From Ochotona curzoniae (Eukaryota; Chordata; Mammalia; Lagomorpha; Ochotonidae): DNA of 64,000 nucleotides. The stretch is from assembly GCF_017591425.1 (NCBI RefSeq), contig NW_024466218.1:13840001-13904000 (forward strand). Reading direction: 5' to 3'. This document shows positions 24,961 through 35,974 of the stretch, in pieces; position 1 is the first letter of the stretch; each line of letters begins with the position of its first letter. The notes beneath the pieces were generated by a model. That model saw nothing but the letters and a program-made list of their open reading frames with translations. It was not told where the DNA came from and made no database searches. The translations under genes and the position numbers were made by a program.

Positions 24961-26269
24961 TTTTTTTTTTCCTTTGAAGAAACTATTCTATCAAGAATTT
25001 CTAAGATGTTGAGTTATATATATATAAACCTCTATGGTAAGTAATGCGCAAGAGACATTGAACCAATATTCTTCATGTGAAAAAAAACTGAGAATCTCAA
25101 AGCTACATATAGACAAAATTAATTTATTTCCCTTTCAAATTTTTATTGATATCAGTATACAAATTCTGCTCTGCTGTGTTCTCTCATTGATTCATATTTA
25201 CATATGAAGTTTGTACTGGATATGTGGAAAAATATGATGACTAGTGAACCGTGAATTCAGTTTGGATCTATAACCATGGCGTAACGAGTTTTCTAGATTC
25301 CTAAATACTTCTTAACAAGCCAGGAATAAATACAGTTATTTTATTTCCCTAAGAGTCCCTACAAGAGTGTGGTATAGAAATATTCACCTAGAAAATTAAA
25401 GCTAACACCTATTTTTCAGTTAGGTTATTGTGCATTGTCGGTCCTTCATTATCATATAGGACATATAAATACTTCCATTTGTTTTCTTCTTTTTAAATTG
25501 GATCAGTGAAAATGTGCAATTAATTTTGAGATGTGTTTCTACTCCCTTCCGTTTTCCTGGGCAAGAGGCATTCTCTCCCAGGGAAGCACCAAAATAATCA
25601 ATGTGTTGATAGAAATATGAGGCTGCCCTGAGGACATTCATATCAAAAGGAGAAATTCATATCACAAGCAATTCAAGCATATATGCTTATAGATTTAGAT
25701 ATATAGATTTATAAGCCCTCTTACGCTTTAACTTACCGTTAAACAATTTATATTTTCTCCCTGACACTACTTAGATAATGAATTCCACAATATAATGGGA
25801 ACTAAGTTAGACTGTACTTCTATTTATGCATACTACAAATCCTTCGATGAAGCTTCAAATTCTCACAAGATAGAAACAGGCTTTCTTGCTCTTCACTTAC
25901 ATAAAATTTCTGCAAGCCTATTGGGTCTTTGGAAATACAGGTCTATTTTGTGTACTAAGTCCTATTACCTTCTATTTTTCCTGCCTCTTTCACAAATAGG
26001 GTCTCATTACAATTTCTGTGAAATTCCTTACATTTGTCATTCCATTGATGTAAACGTACTATTAGTTCCACACTCAAGGTGAGTTCATAACACTAAAGTA
26101 CAGAAGAGCATTATGGTATTATCCATATCATTCTCAATCATATCCTCCTTTTTTTGGCCTACATTGGACATTAAAATACAATGATGCATAGATCCTTTTC
26201 CTGGGAGGTTACAACACAGGGTGAAATACGAATACTTTTCTAATATATGATGTGTCACACGGTGATTTC
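24961..26269. other. AT-rich DNA, no gene seen
   Basis: An open frame at 25795-26082 (95 codons) has no domain. Nothing else is recognised. Confidence 0.45.
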
Positions 26270-26372
26270 AAAGCATTTTGTTAACCAAGAAGGATTATTA
26301 TCATCAATTTAATGGATCCTGAAACACATAAGTTAAATTACTTTTTCAAGTTGAAGCAAGTTACTACATTAC
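26270..26372 (-). repeat. probable MIR fragment
   Basis: 'attattatcatcaatttaat' followed by 'ggatcctgaaacacataagt' and 'taaattactttttcaagtt' matches the order of the reversed MIR core (attattatccccattttacagatgagg, then gaaactgaggc, then ttaagtaacttgccc). Confidence 0.45.
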
Positions 26373-26827
26373 AAACATTATTCATATTCTTGTCATTATA
26401 GGGTTTAATTCCATCTAGTGGAGCACACTTCCTTTCAAGTTGTCTTCAGCACGGCAATTTACTGCCCACTATCCAAAGCAGAGTCTTCTATCCATAGATT
26501 TGAGAATTCAGCTGTCTCCAGAAAGCATAGAATTTATCTAATTATATGTGGTTTTGGTGGGTGGACTCAAAATATAGACTGCTCACAATTTCAGTTGTCT
26601 ATGATTTTATGTAAACAAATTGAAAACAAGGTCACTATAGAAATCTGACAAGACAGACAAAGACAGATTTGTCCAAAAAAAAAAAAAAGTGGAGTAAGGA
26701 AAAAGAAGAGAATTGCCTTCATTCTATCATTTGAAAATTGGCCCTAAACTAATTCTGGTCTTACTGTTCTCCATTATGTGTATAAGAAAATAATCATACA
26801 ATGTAAACTTTAAGATCACAATCTAGG
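26373..26827. other. unique DNA, nothing recognised
   Basis: No supported gene. A 13-nt poly(A) run lies near 26676. Confidence 0.4.
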
Positions 26828-27157
26828 GATCTGGCACCATGTTAGAGCAACCTACTCCTCCACCTGCTGAAAGAGCATCCCATATGGATGCCAGTTCAAG
26901 TCCTGGCAGCTCAACTTCCAATCCTACTCCCTGTAATGCACTGTGAAGCCAATGGAGAAAAACCTAAATGCCTGGACCCCAGCACCCTTTATGGCAGTCA
27001 CGAAGGAAGCCTGTGGCTCTTAGCTTCAAACTGCCCAACTCCAGCCTTTGCAGACACGTGGAGAGTGAACCTGCTATGGATAACAAACTTTTGCCCCTCC
27101 TCCTCTGTCTATAGTTTTGTCTTTCAAAATAAAAGTAAGATAAATCTTTAAAAAAGA
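26828..27157 (+). repeat. old CSINE, near full length
   Basis: 'atctggcaccatgttagagc' head, 'atcccatatggatgccagtt', B-box-like GTTCAAGTCC (the ancestral form, unlike the young copies), then 'cagacacgtggagagtgaac' and a tail with AATAAAAGTAAGATAAATC. Confidence 0.8.
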
Positions 27158-30100
27158 TTGCAAACAAAATATAAATCTTCACAAATGTCATTTAATACTC
27201 TTTTCATCACATAAACATTACTGACAACTTTTTATAGATTCATTTTTATTTGAAAATAAAGTAAAATTTATTTATTTTTATTTGAAAGGCAAGTTTACTT
27301 CCATGCTTCTTCACACTCAAGTTCTTCACTAGCGTTATCATTCCAGACGACATCACCAGGAAGTGCATTTACATATTTAATTAGTCATCAAGGGTTTAAA
27401 TGTGCGATACGCCTTGGGTCATTGAATGTCTGAAATAATAAGATTTGATAATTTTATACAAGTGAATCATGTGAATCATTTAATGCTAATATAGACGTTA
27501 TTGATCAACTTTTAAATAGTAAGTCATGCTAAAAGACTCATATTCTTTCTAACATTGCATTTTATCTCCTACATTTTCACAGAGACATTTTGATCAAATT
27601 ATTCAGAATGATTACAAATTTGTTGTGAGAACTTTAGATGGCATGGAGCTATTATTTTGTACAACAGAAGCTATTAATTTGCAATGATTACAATAACTCA
27701 CTATTTAAGGTCTATTTGGATTTGATCAATGAGAGAGAAAAAGTCCTAAATGTCGCTACGAAGTTTGAAGTACTTCCAATGAACTGTTAGCATCCAGCCA
27801 TTCATCCTGGGACAAACACTTCAGCTCACTGAACTGTTATGGAAATAGGCACTTTTCAAAAGAGAAAAGCAGGTGAGTTTTTCCTCTGGATTAATTATCA
27901 AGCAATATTTAGAACAGTAAAGATAAGAGTATGTGTCTCACATGACTTGTTTTATGTTCTTACAGAAAGTAAAACAATGGGAACAGATCAAGTGTAACTG
28001 GCTTCCCTGTGTCTTAGTATAAATAGGATCATCAAAGTTGAAAGAAATAAGTGAGTCCCTTAGAAGTTGCATTGGGTCATTTTCTGTTATCAAAGGAGTA
28101 ACAAAGTGTTGCTTCACACCGGTTGGAGTTATTGTGAACTAAAATTATCTTAATAAAATATCTAATTCCCATATGTTCTTTGGTACCCAATTCTGTAATT
28201 TTATCAATAAACATGGATCTCTCTCCATTTTTTCCATGTTGTTGTAGTTATAAAAGAAATCAGGGAAAAGAAAATGAAGCAACTATAAAACTACCTTAAA
28301 GTCAAACCAAGAAACTCTAATAAAGATTTTCCAAGATCATAAAGAGTTTAAACTAGGCAGGTTATAAATAGCTACAGTGTTTTTCTTAGCTCAAGAAACA
28401 CAACTTATTTGTGTTTGTAACAAAAAAATTTTTTAAGTCTTATGACTTGAGTAAGGCATTGTATTACCTGGAAAACATGAACATTTCTCTAATACATTTC
28501 AAGAAAGTAAATGCTTTATTTTTAGACAGAGTGTAATACAGAGAAGAGAAAATATCAAATCAATAATTCAAAAATTACTAAAAGATGACTAAATATCGTG
28601 GGAGAAAAATAGACAGGCAACTCGTAGTGTGTGAGAGTATTTGTACAGAGTTACAAAAAGAAAATTGTTATTCCAAAGGTATTTCTAAATGGCTAATGAA
28701 CACAGCAATGTGTTCCATCACATTTTCTTTTAAGGAACACAGAATGTGGTTGAATTCACAAAAACACACAGTTAAAATGGTAAGAGTTGAAAAACAATTA
28801 AGAGATTTTCACTAGTTACACCAATGCTAACGCTTCAATTTCCTGCAGTTATCAATTAGGTTTCCTATAACTTAAATTCATTCCTTACCCAAACTTACTT
28901 AGAGTTTGTACTGACCCTATAAAATAGAGTCTCAATCCCGCAAACTAGCCCCATTCTGCCAGGTGTGATCACAAGGATATCCTTGGGTTACTTATATGTT
29001 TGAACAAACTGACAAAATTCCAGGGGCTTTTACATCTCTTCCTTTGAGTTTGATGATTGGCTGCAAGAGTTCACGGGATTTGAAGGAAAACTTTGCTTTT
29101 TTAAAGAGTACTCTAGGATACAAATATCAGCTCAAAGAAGATGGCCATAAGGTGAAATCAAGGCTTCTGAACACAAAGGCTTCTTTGAAAATGCATCACA
29201 ATTACAGCATATGGATGCTTTCAGCAGCCCAGAAGTTCCCCAAATTCTGCTGCCAAGTGCCATTGTGAAGATTCTATGATGCATTTGTCACCTACCAAAT
29301 AGTTATCATTAATAATTCTCAATCTGCAAATCTTTTTCCCTTTCCAGAACTGGGCAATTAGAACTAAGTCATGTTAACCAAAGGATGAGGTTGATGCTCA
29401 CACATTCTGAACTGTTTTTCTTGTTCCATAAAGGACTCCAGCAAATAACCAAGCACTAACAAAGGGGCCACTATTGCCTCTCTTTTATAGTTTGTCTGTT
29501 CAAAGAACTGGAGGCCAAATCTACAATTGGCATGAGAAATGAGGCCAGTCTTCAGTGTGACTCAGTCCCTCTCTTGCGCTGTCATGAATTCCAGGTAAAT
29601 AGTTTCAGGATTATATCAAATCATAAAACATTCTATGGTTCCAAATAACAGATGATTGGTTCGTGTGGAAGAGACTTACATATTAGTTTCAATAGAGGTC
29701 CAGATGTAGAAGAAAAGAGTTTATCTTTTAGCATCTGTTTCTTGTTTCTCCAACTTCCCTGTGAATTTAGTATGGTCTAACGATTTTTATGTTGTGGCTC
29801 TTTGACTGCCACCAACAGACAGTAATCAAGTATTAAAATGATACAAAGAGATGCCAATAAGGGATAGAAAAAGTTTCAACCATAATTACAGAAAGGTATT
29901 TATAGATGCAGCCTGTCACCCCCCCGCCAGAGTCCACCATCATTCTAAAATCATAAAGGCGCCATCTTTCAGGCAACCTCATAGGCAGTAAGAAGTCTGA
30001 ATCTTTGAAAAAACTTCCCTTTTTCTTGTATGTATTTAGGTTTGGTCATAATGGCCCCAGAGTCTGCCCAAAATCAGATCCAAGACGCTGAGAGAATCCT

Positions 30101-30849
30101 GTGTTATCACAATAAAAATAGTAGTGTTAAAATTCAATCCTAGCCAGACTGTGTGACTTCACATCCCTCCACTGCCCTGGGGCCTGCCTAAGGTAGACTA
30201 CTGTGCTGTTTTCTTATGGTTAGACTCTGATTGGTTTAGCAAATATATTGTTACTGGCATACAGGATAAAAACAATGAACTTTTCAATAGTAGCAATAGC
30301 CAACATAACATGCAATTTTCAGGGTTCAGCTAAAACTGCCGCAACCAGAGGAGGGATGATTCCTTTTCCTGTTTGTTAGATGTAAACGGCAAGCAATGAA
30401 ACAGGTTTGTTTCTTTTACACTTCCTATTTTCTTTCGCTGGCTCCTGTGTCCATAAGACAATTTCTGAGAAAAATGGCACAGAAACTACCAACAGAGAGA
30501 GTAAAACGAACTGTTAGTTTCATATGTGTTAGTTGTACTGGAATTATCCAAGCTATAAAAGTAGTTTGCCCTCAACAGTATGAACAATTAACATAAAAGA
30601 AAGCAAGATAACAGCAAATTTATAGAACGACATTGAGTAAGTCACACTTTATAGGTTATTAAACAGCTAAAATTAAAGTTGATACAGGAAAATGAGAGAA
30701 CACAGTCCAATGAAAGCCTAAGTTTCCAGGTCCACTTGAAGATGTACTAGGTGAGTGGCTGAGTTTCATCCTTTTGAAATGAGGTTCAAATGCCAATATA
30801 CACATTTTGTCTACATATTAAGTATGTCCATGGTTAGACACTGTTAGTT
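27158..30849. other. long AT-rich stretch without recognised features
   Basis: About 3.7 kb with no recognisable SINE, L1 or gene. The open frames at 28585, 28996 and 30396 (66-90 codons) have no domain. It is one of the longest repeat-poor stretches here. Confidence 0.45.
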
Positions 30850-30946
30850 TCCCCATTTTACATAGTAGATGATGGGTGGTTAGGAAGTCATTATAAAGTT
30901 TAGAAAACCAAGATGTGATAGAGACTGGAATCAAATGCTGACGAGG
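30850..30946 (-). repeat. probable MIR fragment
   Basis: 'ccccattttacatagtagat' then 'gagactggaatcaaatgctg' match the reversed MIR core (ccccattttacagatgag) and the downstream gagctgggattcgaac region at the expected spacing. Confidence 0.5.
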
Positions 30947-30961
30947 ACAGAAATGATAGTT

Positions 30962-31340
30962 TTGGGGGCAAACATTGTGGCACTATGGGTTAAGACATCA
31001 TTTGCAACACCATCATCCCACGTGGACTCTGGTTCATGTCCTGGCTGTGCCTTTTTCAATGCAGCTCCCTTCTGATCAGCCTGGGAGAGTAGAGAAAGGC
31101 CAACGACTCGGGCCACTGTGTCCATGTGGGAGACCTGAATGAAGCTCCTGGTTCCCACCCAGACTAGCCCTGGCTGCTAAGGCAATTTGGGGAAATTTTT
31201 GAAAAAATATGTAAAAATTAAAAATATGTAAGATATATACAAAACATACAAATAAGCAGAAGGATCATTCTTCTCTGTGGCTTTTTTTCCCTCTCTGTAA
31301 TTTTGCCTTTTAAATAGATAAAATAAATCCTTCAGAGATC
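30962..31340 (+). repeat. old CSINE with internal A/T-rich insertion
   Basis: 'gggggcaaacattgtggcac' head, 'tgggttaagacatcatttgc', 'catgtgggagacctgaatga' and 'ctcctggttcccacccagac', then an A/T-rich insert (31198-31262) before 'ctctgtaattttgcctttta' and the A-rich tail. Confidence 0.75.
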
Positions 31341-31929
31341 TATATTGCTGTACCAGACTATAATATATGCTGTTACTTGTCTACCAGAGTGTGTGGTCAG
31401 CTCACAGGTGTTAAGGAAATCAGATCTGTTTAATCCCAGGATCTGCCCTACACCAGGTGTAATATTGAAAAAAAAATCATCTTCTATATGTCATCTAATT
31501 AATTTCAAAGGTCTGGGAACGGATTGCAAATATATGATATAGGTGAAGAAATACAATTATAGTAATTCTTAACAGATTAACACAATTTATATTTATGAAA
31601 ACGTAAAACTAAAAAAAACAGAAATAAACAAATAAATAAGCATAAGCCATCCAAATCACTACTGCCAATACTGCCTAAAAATTTACGCCACTTGACTTTT
31701 CGATTGTGGAAATCTTGAGTACGAAGCACAAATCTGACCCAAGGAGCAACAGTTTAGATCGGCAGCTATTCCCCTGTCTGTGAAAGTGTAAATTTTTCCT
31801 GGATGTTCAGAATTGTCATGTGAACATAGGAGTGCTAAACAGTGTTCACCTCCCTTATTCTAGTACTTATATTTTAGACTTAAGCCTGGCTCCAGTTTCG
31901 GCTTCCCTCCAAGGCAGGACAGGAGAGAA
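31341..31929. other. AT-rich DNA, nothing recognised
   Basis: No supported gene or repeat. Confidence 0.45.
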
Positions 31930-32106
31930 AGAACAGGTGCTGGCAGAACCACTTGGGTCCCAGCTACCCATATTGGAGATGTGGATTTAATTCCCCGCTA
32001 CTGACCTCAGACCCCTCCAAGTTCTGGTAAGCGTGGGAATAAAGGAAGTCTCCCTTTCTTCTCCTCTTTTGCCTTGACTCTCTGCTACTTAAGGAAAAAA
32101 AAATCA
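31930..32106 (+). repeat. old CSINE fragment
   Basis: 'cacttgggtcccagctaccc', 'atattggagatgtggattta' and 'attccccgctactgacctc' follow the middle of the older CSINE consensus. A CT-rich segment and an A-run follow. Confidence 0.55.
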
Positions 32107-32340
32107 AAATATCAAAGCCTTAGTGAGGTTTCTGTGGTTCGGCATAGTCTTGTCATTCACATTTCAGTTCCATTTCAGATTAGTTGTACTTTCTTATAAA
32201 GACAAATAACGCCAAAAATATCAACAAGCTCAGCACTGCTCGTGAACTCCATGGGTATTTATTGAATGGTGACTCAGTTTAGAGGTGCCAAGAGAACACG
32301 GAACAAAAAGAGTGAAGGGTCCTGTCGCACACAGGTGAAT

Positions 32341-32426
32341 AAATTAATAGAAGTTTACATCATCCTAAGTCATTTCTTCACACAAATTAACAGACGTTTA
32401 CATCATCCTAAGTCATTTCTTCACAC
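32341..32426. repeat. 43-bp tandem duplication
   Basis: Units at 32341-32383 and 32384-32426 share 41 of 43 bases, differing at units' positions 8 and 12. The shared part includes 'gtttacatcatcctaagtca'. The high identity suggests a recent local duplication. Confidence 0.95.
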
Positions 32427-33240
32427 ACAGACATTCTCCCATGCTTGTGATTTTAAGAGCTGCTTGCTCAAATTTGTCCTCTATTGGCTTGCATTTGACT
32501 TCTGTCTTAATTCTGCCACTCAGATCACAGACAACTTCTGTGGTAGATTCTGACAGTTACATCTCTAAGAATTCCCATTTTCTTACTTTTATTTATTTAT
32601 TTTTAATTCAGACAGATGAGTACGAGAAAGAACCAATGTAAGAGAGCTTCAGGAAGGGGAAAGAGAGACAGAGGGAGAGAGACTGGTACTTAAATAAAAA
32701 TTATGTTGTCCACATCCCTCCACGCGTAGGTATCATTAACAGAAAAGCACAGGGGATTTCTGGCAAAGACTGTTTTCTCTGTGTAAGCATTGGATTTGCT
32801 AATTCGGGCTCCTTCTTCCCCCTGATTTGGAATAGTGGACCTGGAAAGTAGAGATGGAACAACCATCTTGTGAACCTAAAGGACCACAAGGTCTGGAGAG
32901 ACCTTGTGCGGACAGAAGAAGGCAAGAAGGGCACTATTGTGTCGATGAGACTGTGTAGTCCTGCAGGTCTCCTGGATGTCCTGTTGTTGGCCTTCATTAC
33001 AGGAAGAGCAAAGTTGTGTCCCCAGCATCACACAGACAGTTCAGAGGCATCTCCAACCACAGGGAAATGGAAGACACCACCATGATATTCCTATGTTCTC
33101 CAGTATGTCAGTATGATTCATTTCATCTGTGAATCCTAGGATATTGTCATTCATTTTTCCATTACTCCTCATATTTAATCTGTAATCTGCAGTGTATTGT
33201 ATGTCCTTGTATCAAAATACATTTGATTTCAGCTGGTACT
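32427..33240. other. unique DNA with a GC-moderate block, no gene called
   Basis: 32701-33080 has higher GC and open frames on both strands (98 codons minus, 71 codons plus), but I recognise no protein family. It could be a decayed DNA transposon or LTR; the type cannot be determined here. Confidence 0.35.
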
Positions 33241-33451
33241 TTTTCATCTCCAGAGCAGAAAATCAGAGGATGGTTTGTCATTGTAGTTTATGTGGAAAGA
33301 CATGTCCATTTGAGTCTATGCTGCTCCACTTCTGATGCAGCGCCCTGCAACTGGCCTAAGGAAGCAGCAGAGGATGGCTCAAGCCATTGATCAAGTCCCT
33401 GAATCAATGTGGGAGAACTAACACGGCTATTTGTGTAGTGAAGCAGCATGG

Positions 33452-33494
<43 letters not shown>

Positions 33495-33526
33495 GCTTTC
33501 AAGTAAAATAAGATGAATTTTTTTTT
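33241..33526 (+). repeat. old CSINE whose tail hosts the full-length L1
   Basis: 'tgctgctccacttctgatgc', 'ctaaggaagcagcagaggat', 'ggctcaagccattgatcaag' and 'gaatcaatgtgggagaacta' follow the older CSINE. A (CT)n expansion (33453-33491) and 'gtggctttcaagtaaaataa' end the body. The T/A-rich tail was the L1 integration site. Confidence 0.75.
33453..33491. repeat. (CT)n microsatellite inside a SINE
   Basis: An uninterrupted CT run, expanded from the CT-rich segment of the CSINE 3' end. Confidence 0.95.
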
Positions 33527-33542
33527 AAAAAAATCAGTTTTC
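33527..33542 (+). repeat. L1 target-site duplication, left copy
   Basis: AAAAAAATCAGTTTTC, identical to 40232-40247. The preceding T-run and following A-run give the TTTT/AA cleavage context preferred by the L1 endonuclease on the opposite strand. Confidence 0.93.
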
Positions 33543-34956
33543 GGGGGGAAGAGAAGATGGCCGACGTAGGAGGAAGGCTGTGAGGGAGTCTCCAGTGAAA
33601 GAGGGATAGAAAGTCACAGAAGCAGCAAAGAGGAACAGCAGGGAATCGCAGGGAGAGGTCCGTGAGGCTCCCTGGGACAGTGTGGAGCCAAAAAGATCCA
33701 CACAACTCGGAAGAACAGCGAGAACGGAGCAGGGCAAAGGTAGAGAAACCGACATCCCACTCCAGACCTGCTGAGTCACTTTTGAAAACGGCCTGACGGG
33801 AGACGCGGACAGCCCGGAGGCGGGGAGATCGGGCGGATCGTCGCCGGCGGGAGGCCTTCGGCAGCGGTGGAGGCAGACTGCAGCGGCCGAACGTTTGGTG
33901 AGCCAGGGGGGTTGACGTGGCAGCCTCCGCATTCCTAGACCCCTGCCGAGGTTTTAGCCTCTGAGAACGCGGGGCAGACGGACTGAAACTGTTGGGTTTG
34001 TGCCTTGGGAACTGCGTGCAGTGGTGTTGGTGGCTGAGGGGGCCCCAGGGGGGCGCCTCGGGTGTTCCTACACTGGGGGGGCCAGTGCGTCTCGGTGCAG
34101 AGAGGCTGCTGGCGAGGATCTGGAGTCCTCCACATCCTGCCTGGTGGAAGTGAGATAACATCAGGAAGACCCTGGTCGCCGCGCCGAGCGGCTGCGCCGA
34201 GCGGACTAGGCGGCCCCGCCTGCAGCAGCCGCCTCCACAGCGCAGGTGTCAGGTGTCAGAAGAGCTCTGCCCAGCTTTGGGAAGTGTAGTGCTGTGTGTC
34301 CCCGACACGCAGGTACCACTCCCATAGGGTGAACTGCTCACCTCTCGCCTCCCACCCTGCAGTTCTGAGCGTGGGCGACCCACCAGGAGAGCACTGAAAA
34401 CTCCTGCATCACACTGACACGGTGCGAACCTGCCGTGAAATTATAACAGGGCGCCTGGGCCACTCCTCCGCTAAGGGCCGGTGTGAGAGAGCCACACAGG
34501 AACAGGGGCTCTGAACATCCACACACCACGAGTGGTGGATTCACTGCACAAGAGCCACGCCTGGAAAGTGCCTCACCCACAGTCCCGTGTGTGGGAGACG
34601 CACCAGGTGGGCTCTGAAAAACCTTGCAGTCCCTGACACGGAGAACGCAAGGAGAAAGCACATAAAACCTTCTAAGTCCTGCGGATTCCCGTGCAGGGGG
34701 CACACCCAGAGAGCGCCTCCATCCCTCCACGCCCTGGGGTGTCACACCTGTAGAAGAGGTGCCCAGAGTGTGCCTGGAATCCACTGGGCCCCCAAGGTGG
34801 TGCTCTACAGCCCCGGGCCCTGAGAACGCACCAACGGTGCCTTGAAAATTACCACGCTCGACAACACCACGTCTGCAGGCTCCAATCTCTACAGGAAAGC
34901 ATCTGACAGCCCCTCAACACACGGGTTCATTTGCCCCACCAGAATTCACCAACGCA
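33543..34956 (+). promoter_or_regulatory. L1 5' UTR with internal promoter
   Basis: 1,414 bp of GC- and CpG-rich sequence, in sharp contrast to the AT-rich flanks. L1 5' UTRs carry an internal RNA polymerase II promoter that is usually silenced by CpG methylation. AAGATGGCCG (33554-33563) lies 12 bases into the element and matches the core of the YY1 site at nearly the same offset in human L1. The CpG density is highest from about 33780 to 34330. From about 34370 to 34860 a degenerate motif of the form G-AGACGCACCAGG-GGGCTCTGAAAA recurs. Long open frames run antisense here (see findings). The 5' UTR subfamily was not identified. Confidence 0.85.
33554..33563 (+). promoter_or_regulatory. YY1-type motif at the L1 5' end
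   Basis: AAGATGGCCG. In human L1 a YY1 site with this core lies at about +13 and directs accurate initiation at +1. Here the core starts at +12 if the element begins at 33543. Binding is inferred. Confidence 0.6.
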
Positions 34957-35919
34957 ATGGGAAAAACCACCAGAAAGAGCTGTGCTCCAGATGAAAGAGC
35001 CAGCACCCCACCAAACATGGGCCAAAAGCCATTATCAATATCGGCGATGCGAGATGAAGACATGGACGTGTTACCAGCAAAGGAATTGATGAAAATAATG
35101 CTAAAATTTCTCAGAGACGTGGACACAAAGCTGGAAGACTACCAGAACCGCATAATCACCGAAATACAACAAATCAAAACCAAACTGGATGCCCAAGAGA
35201 ATAAAATTGAAAGCCTCATCAACAGAATAAATGCGGCAGAGGAAAGGATCTCTGAAACAGAAGACACACAAAATGAAAGTGCCCAGCGAATTAAACAGCT
35301 GGAGACAAACCTCAGCAAAACTAATAAAATGATGCAAGAGATGAAGGATTACCTTAGAAAACTGAATATTCGGATCATCGGCCTCCCTGAGGGAGTAGAA
35401 AGAGAATCTGGGATGCAAGCAGTGCTTGATGAAATTATACAGGAAAACTTCCAAAACACTTGGAACACGAATCCACCCCGCATACAGGATGGACAGAGAA
35501 CTCCCAACAGACATGACCCAAAGAGATCTTCACCCAGACACACGGTGCTCAGGTTCTACTCCAATGAAGACAAAGAAGGAATCCTGAGACAAGTACGAAG
35601 TAGAGAAAAGATCACATACAGGGGAAAACCCATCAGAATCACTGCTGACTTCTCCGAAGAGACCCTACAAGCAAGGAGAGAATGGACAAAGATCTTCCAA
35701 GTCCTGAAACAAAACAACTGTCAACCAAAAATAATCTACCCAGCAAAGATCTCATTTGTATATGAGAACGAAATCAGATACTTCAATAGCAAAGAAAAAC
35801 TAGAAGAATATGTCTACACAAAACCAGCTCTGCAAAGTCTCCTTAGAAATGCGCTAGTCCCGGACAAAAAGGAGGCAAATCACAAACAAAGATGGCAAAT
35901 AAGAAGGTCTCCAAACTAA
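34957..35919 (+). CDS. ORF1: LINE-1 ORF1 protein (ORF1p), RNA-binding chaperone
   Basis: 320 aa, complete, starting at ATG in a strong context (G at -3, G at +4). ORF1p is the trimeric RNA-binding and nucleic-acid chaperone protein of the L1 ribonucleoprotein in the cytoplasm. Visible parts: a polar N-terminal tail (about 1-40); a heptad-rich coiled coil (about 45-135, with LEDYQNRIITEIQQIKTKL and NKIESLINRINAAEERISE); an RRM domain starting near LRKLNIRIIGLPEGVE (133-148) with the basic segment NRHDPKRSSPRHTVLRF (184-200); and a C-terminal domain containing YRGKPIRITADFSEETLQAR (221-240) and YPAKISFVYENEIRYF (261-276), the most conserved ORF1p block. The tail is Lys/Arg-rich. The human protein is 338 aa, so length is normal for a mammalian L1 with a slightly shorter coiled-coil region. 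No disruption is seen. ORF2 follows after 55 bp. Confidence 0.96.
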   Translation: MGKTTRKSCAPDERASTPPNMGQKPLSISAMRDEDMDVLPAKELMKIMLKFLRDVDTKLEDYQNRIITEIQQIKTKLDAQENKIESLINRINAAEERISETEDTQNESAQRIKQLETNLSKTNKMMQEMKDYLRKLNIRIIGLPEGVERESGMQAVLDEIIQENFQNTWNTNPPRIQDGQRTPNRHDPKRSSPRHTVLRFYSNEDKEGILRQVRSREKITYRGKPIRITADFSEETLQARREWTKIFQVLKQNNCQPKIIYPAKISFVYENEIRYFNSKEKLEEYVYTKPALQSLLRNALVPDKKEANHKQRWQIRRSPN

Positions 35920-35974
35920 AAGCTGCACAAACAAGACAACTACATAGGCAACAACACACACACAACACAATCAC
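35920..35974 (+). other. L1 inter-ORF spacer
   Basis: 55 bp, A/C-rich with a short (AC)n patch and in-frame stops, separating ORF1 from ORF2. In other mammals ORF2 is translated from the same bicistronic RNA at low level by reinitiation or termination-dependent initiation. Confidence 0.85.
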
